This document shows positions 1 through 8,094 of a stretch of 64,000 nt of DNA, one piece after another (position 1 is the stretch's first letter; each line of letters starts with the position of its first letter). The notes beneath the pieces were generated by a model, which searched no databases, was not told where the DNA came from, and was given only the letters and a program-made list of their open reading frames with translations. The stretch lies in NCBI GenBank assembly GCA_963848195.1, contig CAWKCY010000020.1:1-64000 (forward strand), read 5' to 3'. A program made the position numbers and the translations under genes. Origin of the DNA: CAVQBP01 sp963848195. GTDB taxonomy: Bacteria; Bacteroidota; Ignavibacteria; Ignavibacteriales; Ignavibacteriaceae.

Positions 1-26
1 CGCTCTCCCAGCTGAGCTATAGCCCC
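1..26 (-). tRNA. tRNA 5' half, cut by window edge, probably tRNA-Ala
   Basis: Read on the minus strand the first 26 bases give a 7-nt acceptor strand GGGGCTA, the conserved TA at positions 8-9, a D stem GCTC/GAGC and a D loop AGCTGGGA, ending at nucleotide 26 of the tRNA. The rest, including the anticodon, lies outside the window. A GGGGCTATAGCTCAGCTGGG start is typical of bacterial tRNA-Ala, but the identity cannot be proven without the anticodon. Confidence 0.8.
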
Positions 27-147
27 CTATTTTGTTTCTATAAAAATATACAAGTTTCTCATTTATATCAACCAGAATTTATCTAATTTTACATTGATTC
101 GTTTACTAAATTCTTATAATATATAATACTAAAAAATATATATTCTA

Positions 148-540
148 ATGAAAATTAATATAGCTCTTTTTTTAATCTTTTTTGGTTTTATTATTGTCTA
201 TACCGGATGCGATACTACTACAGGTATCGATTCAAAAGAAATTCCTTCTTCAAATGTAAGTTTCGGAGCAAACATTGCTCCGGTTTTTTTACAAAAATGT
301 ACAAATTCAGGGTGTCATGATGATGCCACTAAAGCTGATGGTATTAGTCTAACCTCCTGGGTTGGGGCAACTGATCCGACAATTGTTGTTCCAAAAGATG
401 CTGAAAACAGCCGGCTTGTTTGGTCTATAGAAAGGATTGCAGGTATTTCACCTATGCCTCCTCTTGGTTATTCAGCATTAACCACTAATCAAATAGACGG
501 AATTAAAACATGGATTAACGAAGGAGCTAAAAATAATTAG
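148..540 (+). CDS. Lipoprotein with a c-type haem motif (PSCyt1-like)
   Basis: This 130-residue protein has a lipoprotein signal (hydrophobic stretch to residue 20, Cys21 in the context YTGC) and so is probably anchored in a membrane facing the periplasm or surface. Residues 51-57 read CTNSGCH, a CX4CH variant of the haem c site, and SPMPP near Met103 is a plausible distal haem ligand, as in the planctomycete-cytochrome-like (PSCyt1) domains common in Bacteroidota. It would carry a single haem and take part in electron transfer, but the partner is unknown. It is a single gene, 120 bases from the next gene, which is on the opposite strand. The one-residue-longer spacing between cysteines is the odd point; the haem assignment is inferred. 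Confidence 0.7.
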   Translation: MKINIALFLIFFGFIIVYTGCDTTTGIDSKEIPSSNVSFGANIAPVFLQKCTNSGCHDDATKADGISLTSWVGATDPTIVVPKDAENSRLVWSIERIAGISPMPPLGYSALTTNQIDGIKTWINEGAKNN

Positions 541-654
541 CTAAATCAGTTTAAAAAACTTCAAATTAATGTGAGGGGGATAAGTTAGTGGAAAGACGTT
601 CAGATATTATGGGGATTATAAATCCGCACTCCAAAGTTTAAAATCCGAAAGAAA

Positions 655-1644
655 CTAAATCCATTTCATTTTTTTATACCAATCTACGGTTCTTTTAATT
701 CCTTCTTCAATTGAGACTTCCTGATGATAATTTAAGTCCCGAATTGCTTTGCTTGTATCACATGTCCAGGAATTCTGGGTTATATCTTTAGCTTTTTCAA
801 TATTCAGAGTAGCCGGATTTGAACTAAATACAGCAAAAAATTGGGCTATTCCAGCTATGGAAAATACTACCGAATGAGGTACTTTTACCTTTATCGGATT
901 TTTCTCCATTATATTTGAAGTTACATTACCTATTTCTTCCCAAGTATAATATTTTTCAGAACTTATAAAATATATCTCATTTTTTGCTTTGATATTTGTA
1001 GAAGCAAGTAAAAATCCTTTAACTAAATCCGAAACATGTACCAGACTGACTTTCTTTTTGTCAAATCCGATGGATGTCATTAAGCCTTTATTAAATGTTT
1101 TAAAGAAAATTAAAATCTCAGTATCTCTCTCTCCATAAACTGCCGGAGCACGGCATATTGTAATCGGAATTTTATCCATATATGTCTGCGCAAGTTTTTC
1201 TTCCGCAAGCTTGCTTCTTCCGTAAGTTGTTATCGGGTTGCATCTGGTTTCTTCATTAACCGGTTTTCCATTCAATGAAGGTCCGGTGGCAGTCTGGCTG
1301 CTTACAACCACAAATCTCTTTATAGAATCTTTAAATTCTAAAGCAGATTCGAGTAAATTCTTTGTTGTATCAACATTTCCTTTAAAATAGCCTTCCGGTT
1401 TCTTAGATTTTACTACACCAGCAACATGAAAAATATACTCTGCATCTTTAAAGGCTTTCCTTAATCCTTCTTTATCAAATAATCCGGTATCAAAAATTTC
1501 AATATTTTTATTCTCCAGCCATCTGAGATTGCTGGTTTTACGGATTATACATCTGACTCTATAATTATTTTCTAATAATAAATCAACAAGGTGACTGCCA
1601 ACGAATCCATTGGCACCGGTAATTACAGCAATTGAATTGTTCAT
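655..1644 (-). CDS. NAD-dependent epimerase/dehydratase, candidate ceramide reductase (CerR-like)
   Basis: This is an extended short-chain dehydrogenase of 329 residues. The N-terminus carries the nucleotide-binding motif TGANGFVGSHL (residues 9-19) and the catalytic YxxxK appears as YGRSK near residue 142. The family includes 3-beta-hydroxysteroid dehydrogenases, dihydroflavonol reductases and the bacterial ceramide reductase CerR described in Caulobacter. It is divergently transcribed from a serine palmitoyltransferase gene 111 bp away, which is followed by a GNAT acyltransferase. That trio matches the known bacterial ceramide pathway, in which this enzyme would reduce the 3-keto group of oxidised dihydroceramide. 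The fold is sure; the ceramide role rests on context. A sugar-nucleotide epimerase role is less likely because the protein is of the reductase-like subgroup. Confidence 0.72.
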   Translation of the reverse strand: MNNSIAVITGANGFVGSHLVDLLLENNYRVRCIIRKTSNLRWLENKNIEIFDTGLFDKEGLRKAFKDAEYIFHVAGVVKSKKPEGYFKGNVDTTKNLLESALEFKDSIKRFVVVSSQTATGPSLNGKPVNEETRCNPITTYGRSKLAEEKLAQTYMDKIPITICRAPAVYGERDTEILIFFKTFNKGLMTSIGFDKKKVSLVHVSDLVKGFLLASTNIKAKNEIYFISSEKYYTWEEIGNVTSNIMEKNPIKVKVPHSVVFSIAGIAQFFAVFSSNPATLNIEKAKDITQNSWTCDTSKAIRDLNYHQEVSIEEGIKRTVDWYKKMKWI

Positions 1645-1755
1645 AAATATTTGATTTTGAAACTATTAAACTTTATGTTTTATCGGGAAATTTAGAAATA
1701 ATTTACTTATAATTAAAGATTAAAAATTCTATTATTCAAACATTAGGAGGAATTT

Positions 1756-2946
1756 TTGGATTTATTCAAAAAAGCTTATGAATTTACAAGGGCAGATGAA
1801 ATAAAAAAATTGGGTTTGTATCCGTATTTTAGAGCTATTGAAGAAAATGAAGGCCCGGTTGTACAAATCGAAGGCAGAAAAGTAATTATGGCTGGTTCTA
1901 ATAATTATCTTGGACTTACAGCTCATCCGAAAGTTAAAGAAGCTGCAAGAAAAGCGGTTGAGAAATATGGTACCGGATGTTCCGGTTCCCGTTATTTAAC
2001 AGGAACATTAGACCTACATATCGAACTGGAAAGCCGATTAGCCAAATTCTTCAAACGTGAGGCTGTATTACTTTTTAGTACCGGTTACCAAACCGGGCAG
2101 GGCATTATACCTACTCTTGTACAACGGGGTGATTATGTAATTTCCGATAGGGATAATCATGCCTGTTTAATAGCCGGTAATTTGATGGCTAAAGGTGCTA
2201 CTGCTGAATTTGTCAGGTATAAACATAATGATATGGATGACCTTGAAAGAGTTATTAGTAAGCTCCCTGATAATGGCGGAAGATTAATCGTAAGCGACGG
2301 AGTATTTAGTACGGGCGGAGAAATAGTTGATCTTCCAAGATTAAATAAAATTGCTAAAACTTATGGCGCCAGAATACTAATTGATGATGCACATGCAGTA
2401 GGTATTATTGGTAAAGGAGGAAGAGGTACAGCCAGTGAATTTGATTTAGACGGACAAATTGATATGACTATGGGAACTTTCAGCAAAACATTTGCATCAT
2501 TAGGCGGATTTGTTGCCGGTGAAGAAAGAATTATAAATTATATCAAGCATAACTCACTTGCTTTAATATTTAGTGCCTCCCCTACTCCATCTTCTGTTGC
2601 TGCCACTCTTGCAGCTCTTGATATTCTTGAAGCTGAACCTGAAAGAGTTAGTAAAGTTGTTAGAAATGCCGCTAAAATGAGAGCAGGGTTAAAAGACGCA
2701 GGATTTACAGTTCTAGATGGAAGAACAGCTATAGTTCCGGTTATTGTGGGGGATGACAATATTGCATTCACAATGTGGAAAATGTTATTCGATGCCGGCG
2801 TCTTTGTCAATGTTTTCATTTCACCAGGTGTTCCACCCGGAAGACAGATGATGAGGACCAGTTATATGGCTACTCATGAAGACGAACAGCTCAATAAAAT
2901 ATTAGAAATATTTACTGACACAGGAAAAAAGTTAGGACTAATTTAA
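1756..2946 (+). CDS. spt: Serine palmitoyltransferase (alpha-oxoamine synthase family)
   Basis: This PLP enzyme of the alpha-oxoamine synthase family (396 aa) would condense serine with a long-chain acyl-CoA or acyl-ACP to give 3-ketodihydrosphingosine, the first step of sphingolipid synthesis. The substrate motif SNNYLGL (residues 48-54), the cofactor motif DDAHAVG and the PLP lysine in TFSKTFASLGG (Lys244) are intact. The C-terminal stretch PPGRQMMRTSYMATH (from about residue 356) resembles Bacteroidota SPTs rather than BioF or KBL. No biotin genes or threonine dehydrogenase lie nearby. The start is TTG with a clear AGGAGG at 1745-1750, five bases upstream. The stop is followed after one base by the GNAT gene, so the two are translated as an operon. 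BioF/KBL activity is the main alternative. Confidence 0.82.
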   Translation: MDLFKKAYEFTRADEIKKLGLYPYFRAIEENEGPVVQIEGRKVIMAGSNNYLGLTAHPKVKEAARKAVEKYGTGCSGSRYLTGTLDLHIELESRLAKFFKREAVLLFSTGYQTGQGIIPTLVQRGDYVISDRDNHACLIAGNLMAKGATAEFVRYKHNDMDDLERVISKLPDNGGRLIVSDGVFSTGGEIVDLPRLNKIAKTYGARILIDDAHAVGIIGKGGRGTASEFDLDGQIDMTMGTFSKTFASLGGFVAGEERIINYIKHNSLALIFSASPTPSSVAATLAALDILEAEPERVSKVVRNAAKMRAGLKDAGFTVLDGRTAIVPVIVGDDNIAFTMWKMLFDAGVFVNVFISPGVPPGRQMMRTSYMATHEDEQLNKILEIFTDTGKKLGLI

Positions 2947-2947
2947 A

Positions 2948-4069
2948 ATGAGTTCTGTAACTATAAAAAGAGTAGAAAATAAGAGCGATTTAATGCGCTT
3001 TATTAAATTCCAGTGGAAGATCTATCAAAATGATACTAACTGGGTTCCCCCATTAATTATGGATAGAAAAAAAATTCTTAATAAAGAAGAGAATCCTTTT
3101 TTTAAACATTCCGAAGCAGAATATTTCCTTGCAGAAAAAAATGGAGAGCTGGTTGGCAGAATAGCCGCGGTCAAAAACGACCTTCATAACCAGCATAATA
3201 ATGATAAAGCAGGTTTTTTCGGATTTTTTGAATCAATCAACGACCAGGAGGTTGCTAATGCACTTTTCAATAAAGCAAAAGATTGGTTAAAATCCAGAGG
3301 ATTAAATAAAATGAGAGGTCCCGCAAATCCTTCCAGCAATGATGAATATGCTATGCTCATAGAGGGCTTTGACTCTTCCCCGTTAATCCTGATGACCTAT
3401 AATCCCAAATATTATCTTGATTTATGTAATAATTACGGTTTCAAAAAAGCCAAAGATTTATATGCTTATAAACTTACAACAGATAAAACATTATCTTCTG
3501 ATAAGGTTCGCCGGGTTGCAGAAATAGCCAAAAAAAGATATGGTCTGGAAATTTCTCAACTAAATATGAAAGACTTTAATAATGAAGTCGAAAAGGTTAA
3601 ATATGTTTATAATAAAGCATGGGAGCCGAATTGGGGTTTTGTACCTATGACGGAAGATGAATTAAATGCTATGGCTAAAGATTTAAAGCCTCTTGTTGAA
3701 CCTTCTCTCGTGCTTTTTGGAGAAATAAAGAATAAGCTTGTAGGTTTTGCACTGGTGATGCCTGATTATAATGAAATTTTTAAAACAATGGACGGAAAAT
3801 TATTTCCTTTTGGTATAATCAAACTCCTAACACAAAAGAAAAAAATCAAGAAATGTAGAATAATCACTTTGGGAATTATACCGGAATACCAAAAGAAGGG
3901 ACTGGATGCAGCGTTCTACTGGGAAATTGTTAACCGGGCAGCCGATTTAGGGATTAATTTCGGCGAGGCAAGCTGGGTGCTTGAAGATAACGATATGATG
4001 AGACGCGGACTTGACGCTTTAAATGGAGAGGCATATAAAAAATATAGGATATATGAAATTGATATTTAG
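2948..4069 (+). CDS. GNAT-family acyltransferase, candidate bacterial ceramide synthase (bCerS-like)
   Basis: The 373-residue protein has an N-terminal GNAT-like half (AEYFLAEKNGELVGRIAA, residues 57-74) and a second GNAT-like half whose acyl-CoA loop region reads LGIIPEYQKKGLDAAFY near residues 308-324. Two-lobed proteins of this size in this family include the bacterial ceramide synthase of Caulobacter (bCerS), which N-acylates 3-ketosphinganine. The gene starts one base after the spt stop, which strongly suggests coupled translation and a shared pathway. It ends three bases before a converging gene, so there is no room for a separate terminator. GNAT fold is well supported; ceramide synthase activity is an inference from the neighbours. 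Confidence 0.68.
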   Translation: MSSVTIKRVENKSDLMRFIKFQWKIYQNDTNWVPPLIMDRKKILNKEENPFFKHSEAEYFLAEKNGELVGRIAAVKNDLHNQHNNDKAGFFGFFESINDQEVANALFNKAKDWLKSRGLNKMRGPANPSSNDEYAMLIEGFDSSPLILMTYNPKYYLDLCNNYGFKKAKDLYAYKLTTDKTLSSDKVRRVAEIAKKRYGLEISQLNMKDFNNEVEKVKYVYNKAWEPNWGFVPMTEDELNAMAKDLKPLVEPSLVLFGEIKNKLVGFALVMPDYNEIFKTMDGKLFPFGIIKLLTQKKKIKKCRIITLGIIPEYQKKGLDAAFYWEIVNRAADLGINFGEASWVLEDNDMMRRGLDALNGEAYKKYRIYEIDI

Positions 4070-4072
4070 TTT

Positions 4073-4954
4073 TTAATAAGAAGTTAGCTGCTCATCATAT
4101 TTTCCTGCATGCGCCGGGTCAATTTTTTTCAGCGCAGTAAATATTTCCTGTTTATCCGGGTATGTCTTCAATCTATCAATTATTTCCCCTGCCTTTGCAT
4201 CAAAAAATACTTTCGTTAATGTAGTATTCAAATCCATTTTAGATTTTAAATTTTCAAGCACTTTAACGAGCTTAACTATGTCTTCCTGACCCACTTTCGG
4301 ATTCATGGAATAAATATCAATGCCGTAATAATAATCATATATTGATTCCCTAAATGATCTGAATTTATCGTTCAAAAGATCATCGATCAATCCCCTCCTG
4401 CTATATGAATTACTGGTTTTTGCCCATCCATTTGAAAAGCTGCTTGTTGTCCCTAAATTTATTATATCAGATGCCTTTGAAAAATAAGGAGTACCTCCCA
4501 GTTTATCCCACGTATCCATATCGAAGCCGATAATAACATTAGCGTAGAAATCCAGGAACCCTGTTATCGGGTCAAATACAGATTGATTTTGATATAATGC
4601 CTGTCCCTGATCATAACTGAATGACCATGAATTATCATTTATGCTTAAAACTAAAGAATTATCTTTGGATTTGTAAATAGGTCTTAGACTTGTTACAACT
4701 ACCTGAGCACTATAATTTATATCATTTGATGCACTCAAAACAAAAATAGACATTGAACAATTTATTTTACCTCCTTCCCAGTTGTCGGTAAAATGAGTTT
4801 TGTTCATATAATCTTCAATAACATGATTGAAATTCTGAAGTTTATCTCTCGCAGATATTGAAATACTTTCTGTATTGAGAGTTACTTTGCAATTGAGTTC
4901 TTGAGAGAATGTTAAGTATGAAAAACAGATAAGAAATAAAATTAGAGCTTTCAT
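4073..4954 (-). CDS. porD: PorD-like type IX secretion protein (DUF4835)
   Basis: The product (293 aa from ATG at 4954; a TTG at 4972 would add six residues) begins with a signal peptide that ends FSYLTFSQELNC, giving a mature protein starting near Gln. The Q-E-L-N-C-x-V opening, the VVVTSLRPIYKS segment and the FYANVIIGFDMDTW segment are typical of DUF4835, the family of PorD in Porphyromonas and Flavobacterium. PorD is needed for type IX secretion, though its mechanical role is unclear; it acts in the periplasm or at the outer membrane. Two T9SS cargo proteins in this window (at 13501 and 51619) agree with a functioning T9SS. The gene is convergent with the GNAT gene and divergent from an outer-membrane barrel gene. 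Confidence 0.8.
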   Translation of the reverse strand: MKALILFLICFSYLTFSQELNCKVTLNTESISISARDKLQNFNHVIEDYMNKTHFTDNWEGGKINCSMSIFVLSASNDINYSAQVVVTSLRPIYKSKDNSLVLSINDNSWSFSYDQGQALYQNQSVFDPITGFLDFYANVIIGFDMDTWDKLGGTPYFSKASDIINLGTTSSFSNGWAKTSNSYSRRGLIDDLLNDKFRSFRESIYDYYYGIDIYSMNPKVGQEDIVKLVKVLENLKSKMDLNTTLTKVFFDAKAGEIIDRLKTYPDKQEIFTALKKIDPAHAGKYDEQLTSY

Positions 4955-5039
4955 TTTTTTAATTATTTTCAATTTTTTGGTTGATTTAATATATGAAATT
5001 CAATATAATCAAACAATAAATAAAATTATTTATGCAGGT

Positions 5040-5900
5040 TTGAAACTTTTTCTTGTTGTACTTTTTTTGATTAGTTACAAACCGGTTTCAAAAGCGCAAA
5101 TAATCGCAGGGGCAAAGCAGGTTTCTATTTCAAATTCAGGGGCCGCAATTTCCAACGATGTTTTCGCTTTATTTAATAACCCGGCCGGTTTAGCTCAAAT
5201 GAATTGGAGAGAAATAGGAGTATTTTATTCCCCTTCTCCATTTGGATTTAATGAGCTGTCTAACGCTTTTATAGCTTATAATGAATCCTTTTCTTTTGGT
5301 TCAATATCTCTCGGCGGAATGACTTATGGATTTGAACTTTATAAAGAAAATAAAATTCTACTTGGATATTCTCATAACTTTTCAAATAGATTCTTTTTGG
5401 GAACTGCCCTCAATTATCACTCCGTTTCTATTAAAAAGTATGGGAGTAAATCTGTATTTTACTTTAATATCGGAGCCCTGGCTTATATTATAAGTGAATT
5501 ACGATGGGGTTTTTATATTAACAATATTAATAGAAGCTCTTTTACCAAAGAAGAAGATCAAATTCCTACAATTTATAATACCGGTTTTGGGTATAATTTA
5601 ATACCTGAACTTGCTTTAACTTTTGCATTAGAAAAAGATGTAAGATATCCTGCCTCTTTAAAATTGGGATTAGATTACTATATAATCGAGAACATATCTC
5701 TTCGTTTTGGATTTTCAAATGAACCTTCTACTTATTCAGCAGGTATCGGGATAAATTATTCTTTTATCAGCCTTGACTATGCAGTTTATAATCATCCGGA
5801 TTTGGGTTTAACGCATCAGGCAGGATTAATATTCAGCTTTGAGATGATCGGTAATAGGTACGAAAAAATAAGAAAAAGTCTTAAACAGGATCATGATTAA
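5040..5900 (+). CDS. Outer-membrane beta-barrel protein, PorV/PorQ-like
   Basis: From the TTG at 5040 the protein has a clean signal peptide (MKLFLVVLFLISYKPVSKAQ) and about 286 residues; the frame is open further upstream to a TTG at 4977, but that would put 21 mostly polar residues before the signal peptide and almost touch the divergent porD start. The mature part contains ISNDVFALFNNPAGLA, an N-terminal motif seen in the PorV/FadL-like barrels, then alternating aromatic/polar strands and a C-terminal aromatic residue pattern. It is therefore an outer-membrane barrel. Its place next to porD suggests a type IX secretion link such as PorV/PorQ, but the exact family is not certain. Confidence 0.7.
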   Translation: MKLFLVVLFLISYKPVSKAQIIAGAKQVSISNSGAAISNDVFALFNNPAGLAQMNWREIGVFYSPSPFGFNELSNAFIAYNESFSFGSISLGGMTYGFELYKENKILLGYSHNFSNRFFLGTALNYHSVSIKKYGSKSVFYFNIGALAYIISELRWGFYINNINRSSFTKEEDQIPTIYNTGFGYNLIPELALTFALEKDVRYPASLKLGLDYYIIENISLRFGFSNEPSTYSAGIGINYSFISLDYAVYNHPDLGLTHQAGLIFSFEMIGNRYEKIRKSLKQDHD

Positions 5901-5901
5901 A

Positions 5902-5998
5902 AAAGATGACATCTTTATTTTTTATGGAATAAGACTTTTGTGTATATACATTTTAATAAAATTGAAAGTATTTTTTCTTTTTTAAGATGTCATCTTTT
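5902..5998. repeat. Paired GATGWCATC palindrome element, copy 1
   Basis: The 15-base palindrome AAAGATGACATCTTT (5902-5916) starts one base after the upstream stop codon. A second copy, AAGATGTCATCTT (5984-5996), follows after 67 bases, so the two can also pair with each other as a long stem. The same arrangement recurs at 15702-15787, and single copies occur at 8017, 19013 (weaker) and 51562. Confidence 0.7.
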
Positions 5999-6029
5999 CA
6001 TCTGCTAACTCAACATAATAATTGAAATT

Positions 6030-7997
6030 GTGCTTATTTTTATTTTTTTAATCCTATCTTTCTGTAATATCTATGCTCAGATAGAGGAGGATTCAACTTA
6101 TTTTGAAACTGATGAAACGATCCTGGACCTGCTCCAGGAACCATCAGAAGAATCGGATAATTCGGATTTATATAATCTTATTGAAGAACTCATTGAAAAT
6201 CCGCTGAACATAAATGAAGCAAACCAGGATGAATTACAAAGAATTCCATATATTGATTTTCAAACTGCCAATCTTATAGTTAATTACCGAAAAAAGTACG
6301 GACATTTCTTTTCAATAAATGAATTGAACTCGGTTAAAGGGATTTCAGTTGAGACTATAAGAAAAATTTCCTCTTTTTTAACAACGGGGAAGAATATTTA
6401 TAATGAGAAAAATCTGCAAAGTTCCTTTTCAGATAATTCCTCATTTAATTTAAGGTGTAAATTTCAAGAGGATATTCAGGATAGGAAAGGTTTTATTGAA
6501 AATAAATTTAAGGGCTCTAAATATAAGATATATAACAGAATTATAGCCGGATATAAGAACTTTGAAATCGGATTTTTAACTGATAAAGATCCCGGGGAAA
6601 ATTCGCTCACTGATTTTTCTTCCTATGTCCTTTCAATAAAAAAAGTTGGGCTCGTAAAAAATCTAATATTAGGCGACTATTTAGTAAATTGGGGACAGGG
6701 TTTAGTTTTATGGAGCCCCTACGGTTTTTCGAAAGGAGCAGATGCAGTTTATTCTGCCCAAAAAAAATCTCAAGTTATTAAAAAGTATACAAGTTCGGCG
6801 GAAAATAATTTCATGAGGGGGATTGCAGCTAACCTTGAGTTTGATAATTTTTCTATTACGGCTTTTTACTCTAAAAATAATCTCGATGCTAATATTGATT
6901 CTATTTCCAATGGGATTCTATCAACCCCGATAGACGGTTTACATAGGACAGAAAATGAAATAAATAAAAGAGAAACTACAGCAGAAACAGTATACGGTAC
7001 TGCTCTTGATTTTACCAATGATTTTGTTCATACCGGTATTCTTTATTATCAATCTGTTTTTAACAATCCATTTATAGCTAAATCGGTGCTTGGTGTAAGC
7101 GGGAATGCTTTTCGCTATACTTCTATCTTTTATAATCTCTATTTTACAAAACTAAATTTCTTCGGAGAAACAGCTTATGATGGGAAATCATTATCTACAA
7201 TAAATGGTATTGAACTTCCAATAAATAAGGACTTTACATTTGTCACTTCCATAAGAAGTTATCCCAAAAATTTTAATTCAATTCATGGATTTTCATTCGG
7301 TGAAGCAGGGAAAAACGAGTTTGGAATTTATAATGGGCTTAAATGGATATCACCCGCAGGTACTGTAAATCTTTATTATGACCAGTTTAAATTTCCTTAT
7401 TCCTCCTCCGATATCTCTTTGCCCCGCACCGGCAGTGAGTTCTTAATAGATTATAAAAATAAACCGGTTAAAAATCTGGAAACAAATCTAAGATTTAAAT
7501 ATGAGAACAAAGAAGTCCCCTTTAGTGAAAATAATGTATCCCAAATAGTAAATAAAATCAGAAATATCTCACGAATTGAAATTATCTACAGGGTAACTCA
7601 TCAATTAAAATTAAAAGGGAGATTTGAATATAATTATATTAATATAAATGATAATATTTTTGAGAATGGATTCTTAACCTTTCAGGATCTGCAGTATCAT
7701 TTATTTCCAGGTGCAGATTTTTATTCCAGAATAATTTTCTTCAGCACTGTTTCTTTTAATTCAGCTTTTTACGAATATGAAAATGACATAGCGGGAACTT
7801 TCTTAAGTCATATTTTGTTTGGTCAGGGAGTCAGATGGTATATAATGTTAAAATTAAGACTATTTGAAAATTTTATAATTTCCGGTAAGTATTCTGAAAC
7901 TTTTAAGCCAAAAGAAAAATCTATTGGATCTGGCTTGTCTGAGATAAGCGGTAATTTAGATAACCGGTTTAGTTTACAACTGGATATAAATTACTAA
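6030..7997 (+). CDS. Outer-membrane protein with N-terminal helix-hairpin-helix (ComEA-like) segment
   Basis: The 655-residue protein starts with a short signal peptide (GTG start; cleavage near AQIEE, residue 17). Residues of about 57-105 form two helix-hairpin-helix repeats of the ComEA type: NINEANQDELQRIPYID then a second, FSINELNSVKGIS. The remaining 540 residues are a long series of alternating, aromatic-rich strands such as NLILGDYLVNWGQGLVLW and end in a barrel-like terminal strand (SLQLDINY). This periplasmic HHH plus outer-membrane barrel layout is known in uncharacterised Bacteroidota proteins. HHH motifs usually bind DNA, so a role in DNA uptake or surface DNA binding is possible, but the HHH could also be a protein-binding module. 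The gene is bracketed by palindromic repeats at 5984 and 8017. Confidence 0.68.
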   Translation: MLIFIFLILSFCNIYAQIEEDSTYFETDETILDLLQEPSEESDNSDLYNLIEELIENPLNINEANQDELQRIPYIDFQTANLIVNYRKKYGHFFSINELNSVKGISVETIRKISSFLTTGKNIYNEKNLQSSFSDNSSFNLRCKFQEDIQDRKGFIENKFKGSKYKIYNRIIAGYKNFEIGFLTDKDPGENSLTDFSSYVLSIKKVGLVKNLILGDYLVNWGQGLVLWSPYGFSKGADAVYSAQKKSQVIKKYTSSAENNFMRGIAANLEFDNFSITAFYSKNNLDANIDSISNGILSTPIDGLHRTENEINKRETTAETVYGTALDFTNDFVHTGILYYQSVFNNPFIAKSVLGVSGNAFRYTSIFYNLYFTKLNFFGETAYDGKSLSTINGIELPINKDFTFVTSIRSYPKNFNSIHGFSFGEAGKNEFGIYNGLKWISPAGTVNLYYDQFKFPYSSSDISLPRTGSEFLIDYKNKPVKNLETNLRFKYENKEVPFSENNVSQIVNKIRNISRIEIIYRVTHQLKLKGRFEYNYININDNIFENGFLTFQDLQYHLFPGADFYSRIIFFSTVSFNSAFYEYENDIAGTFLSHILFGQGVRWYIMLKLRLFENFIISGKYSETFKPKEKSIGSGLSEISGNLDNRFSLQLDINY

Positions 7998-8016
7998 CCG
8001 GGGGCAGATACTAGTA

Positions 8017-8031
8017 AAAGATGTCATCTTT
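8017..8031. repeat. GATGWCATC palindrome, single copy
   Basis: AAAGATGTCATCTTT lies 20 bases after the stop of the helix-hairpin-helix barrel gene and 64 bases before the 3' end of the converging cyclase gene. No promoter would be expected between two convergent genes, so this copy argues for a 3'-end role. Confidence 0.7.
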
Positions 8032-8094
8032 CAGATACCTGTTACTGCATAAATTCATTTATTAACTATTTTTAGAGATGTTTATATAAGAATA

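Noticed and set aside
4977..5039. Upstream TTG 4977 as the start of the barrel gene
   Set aside because: It would put 21 polar residues before a clean signal peptide and leave five bases to the divergent porD frame.
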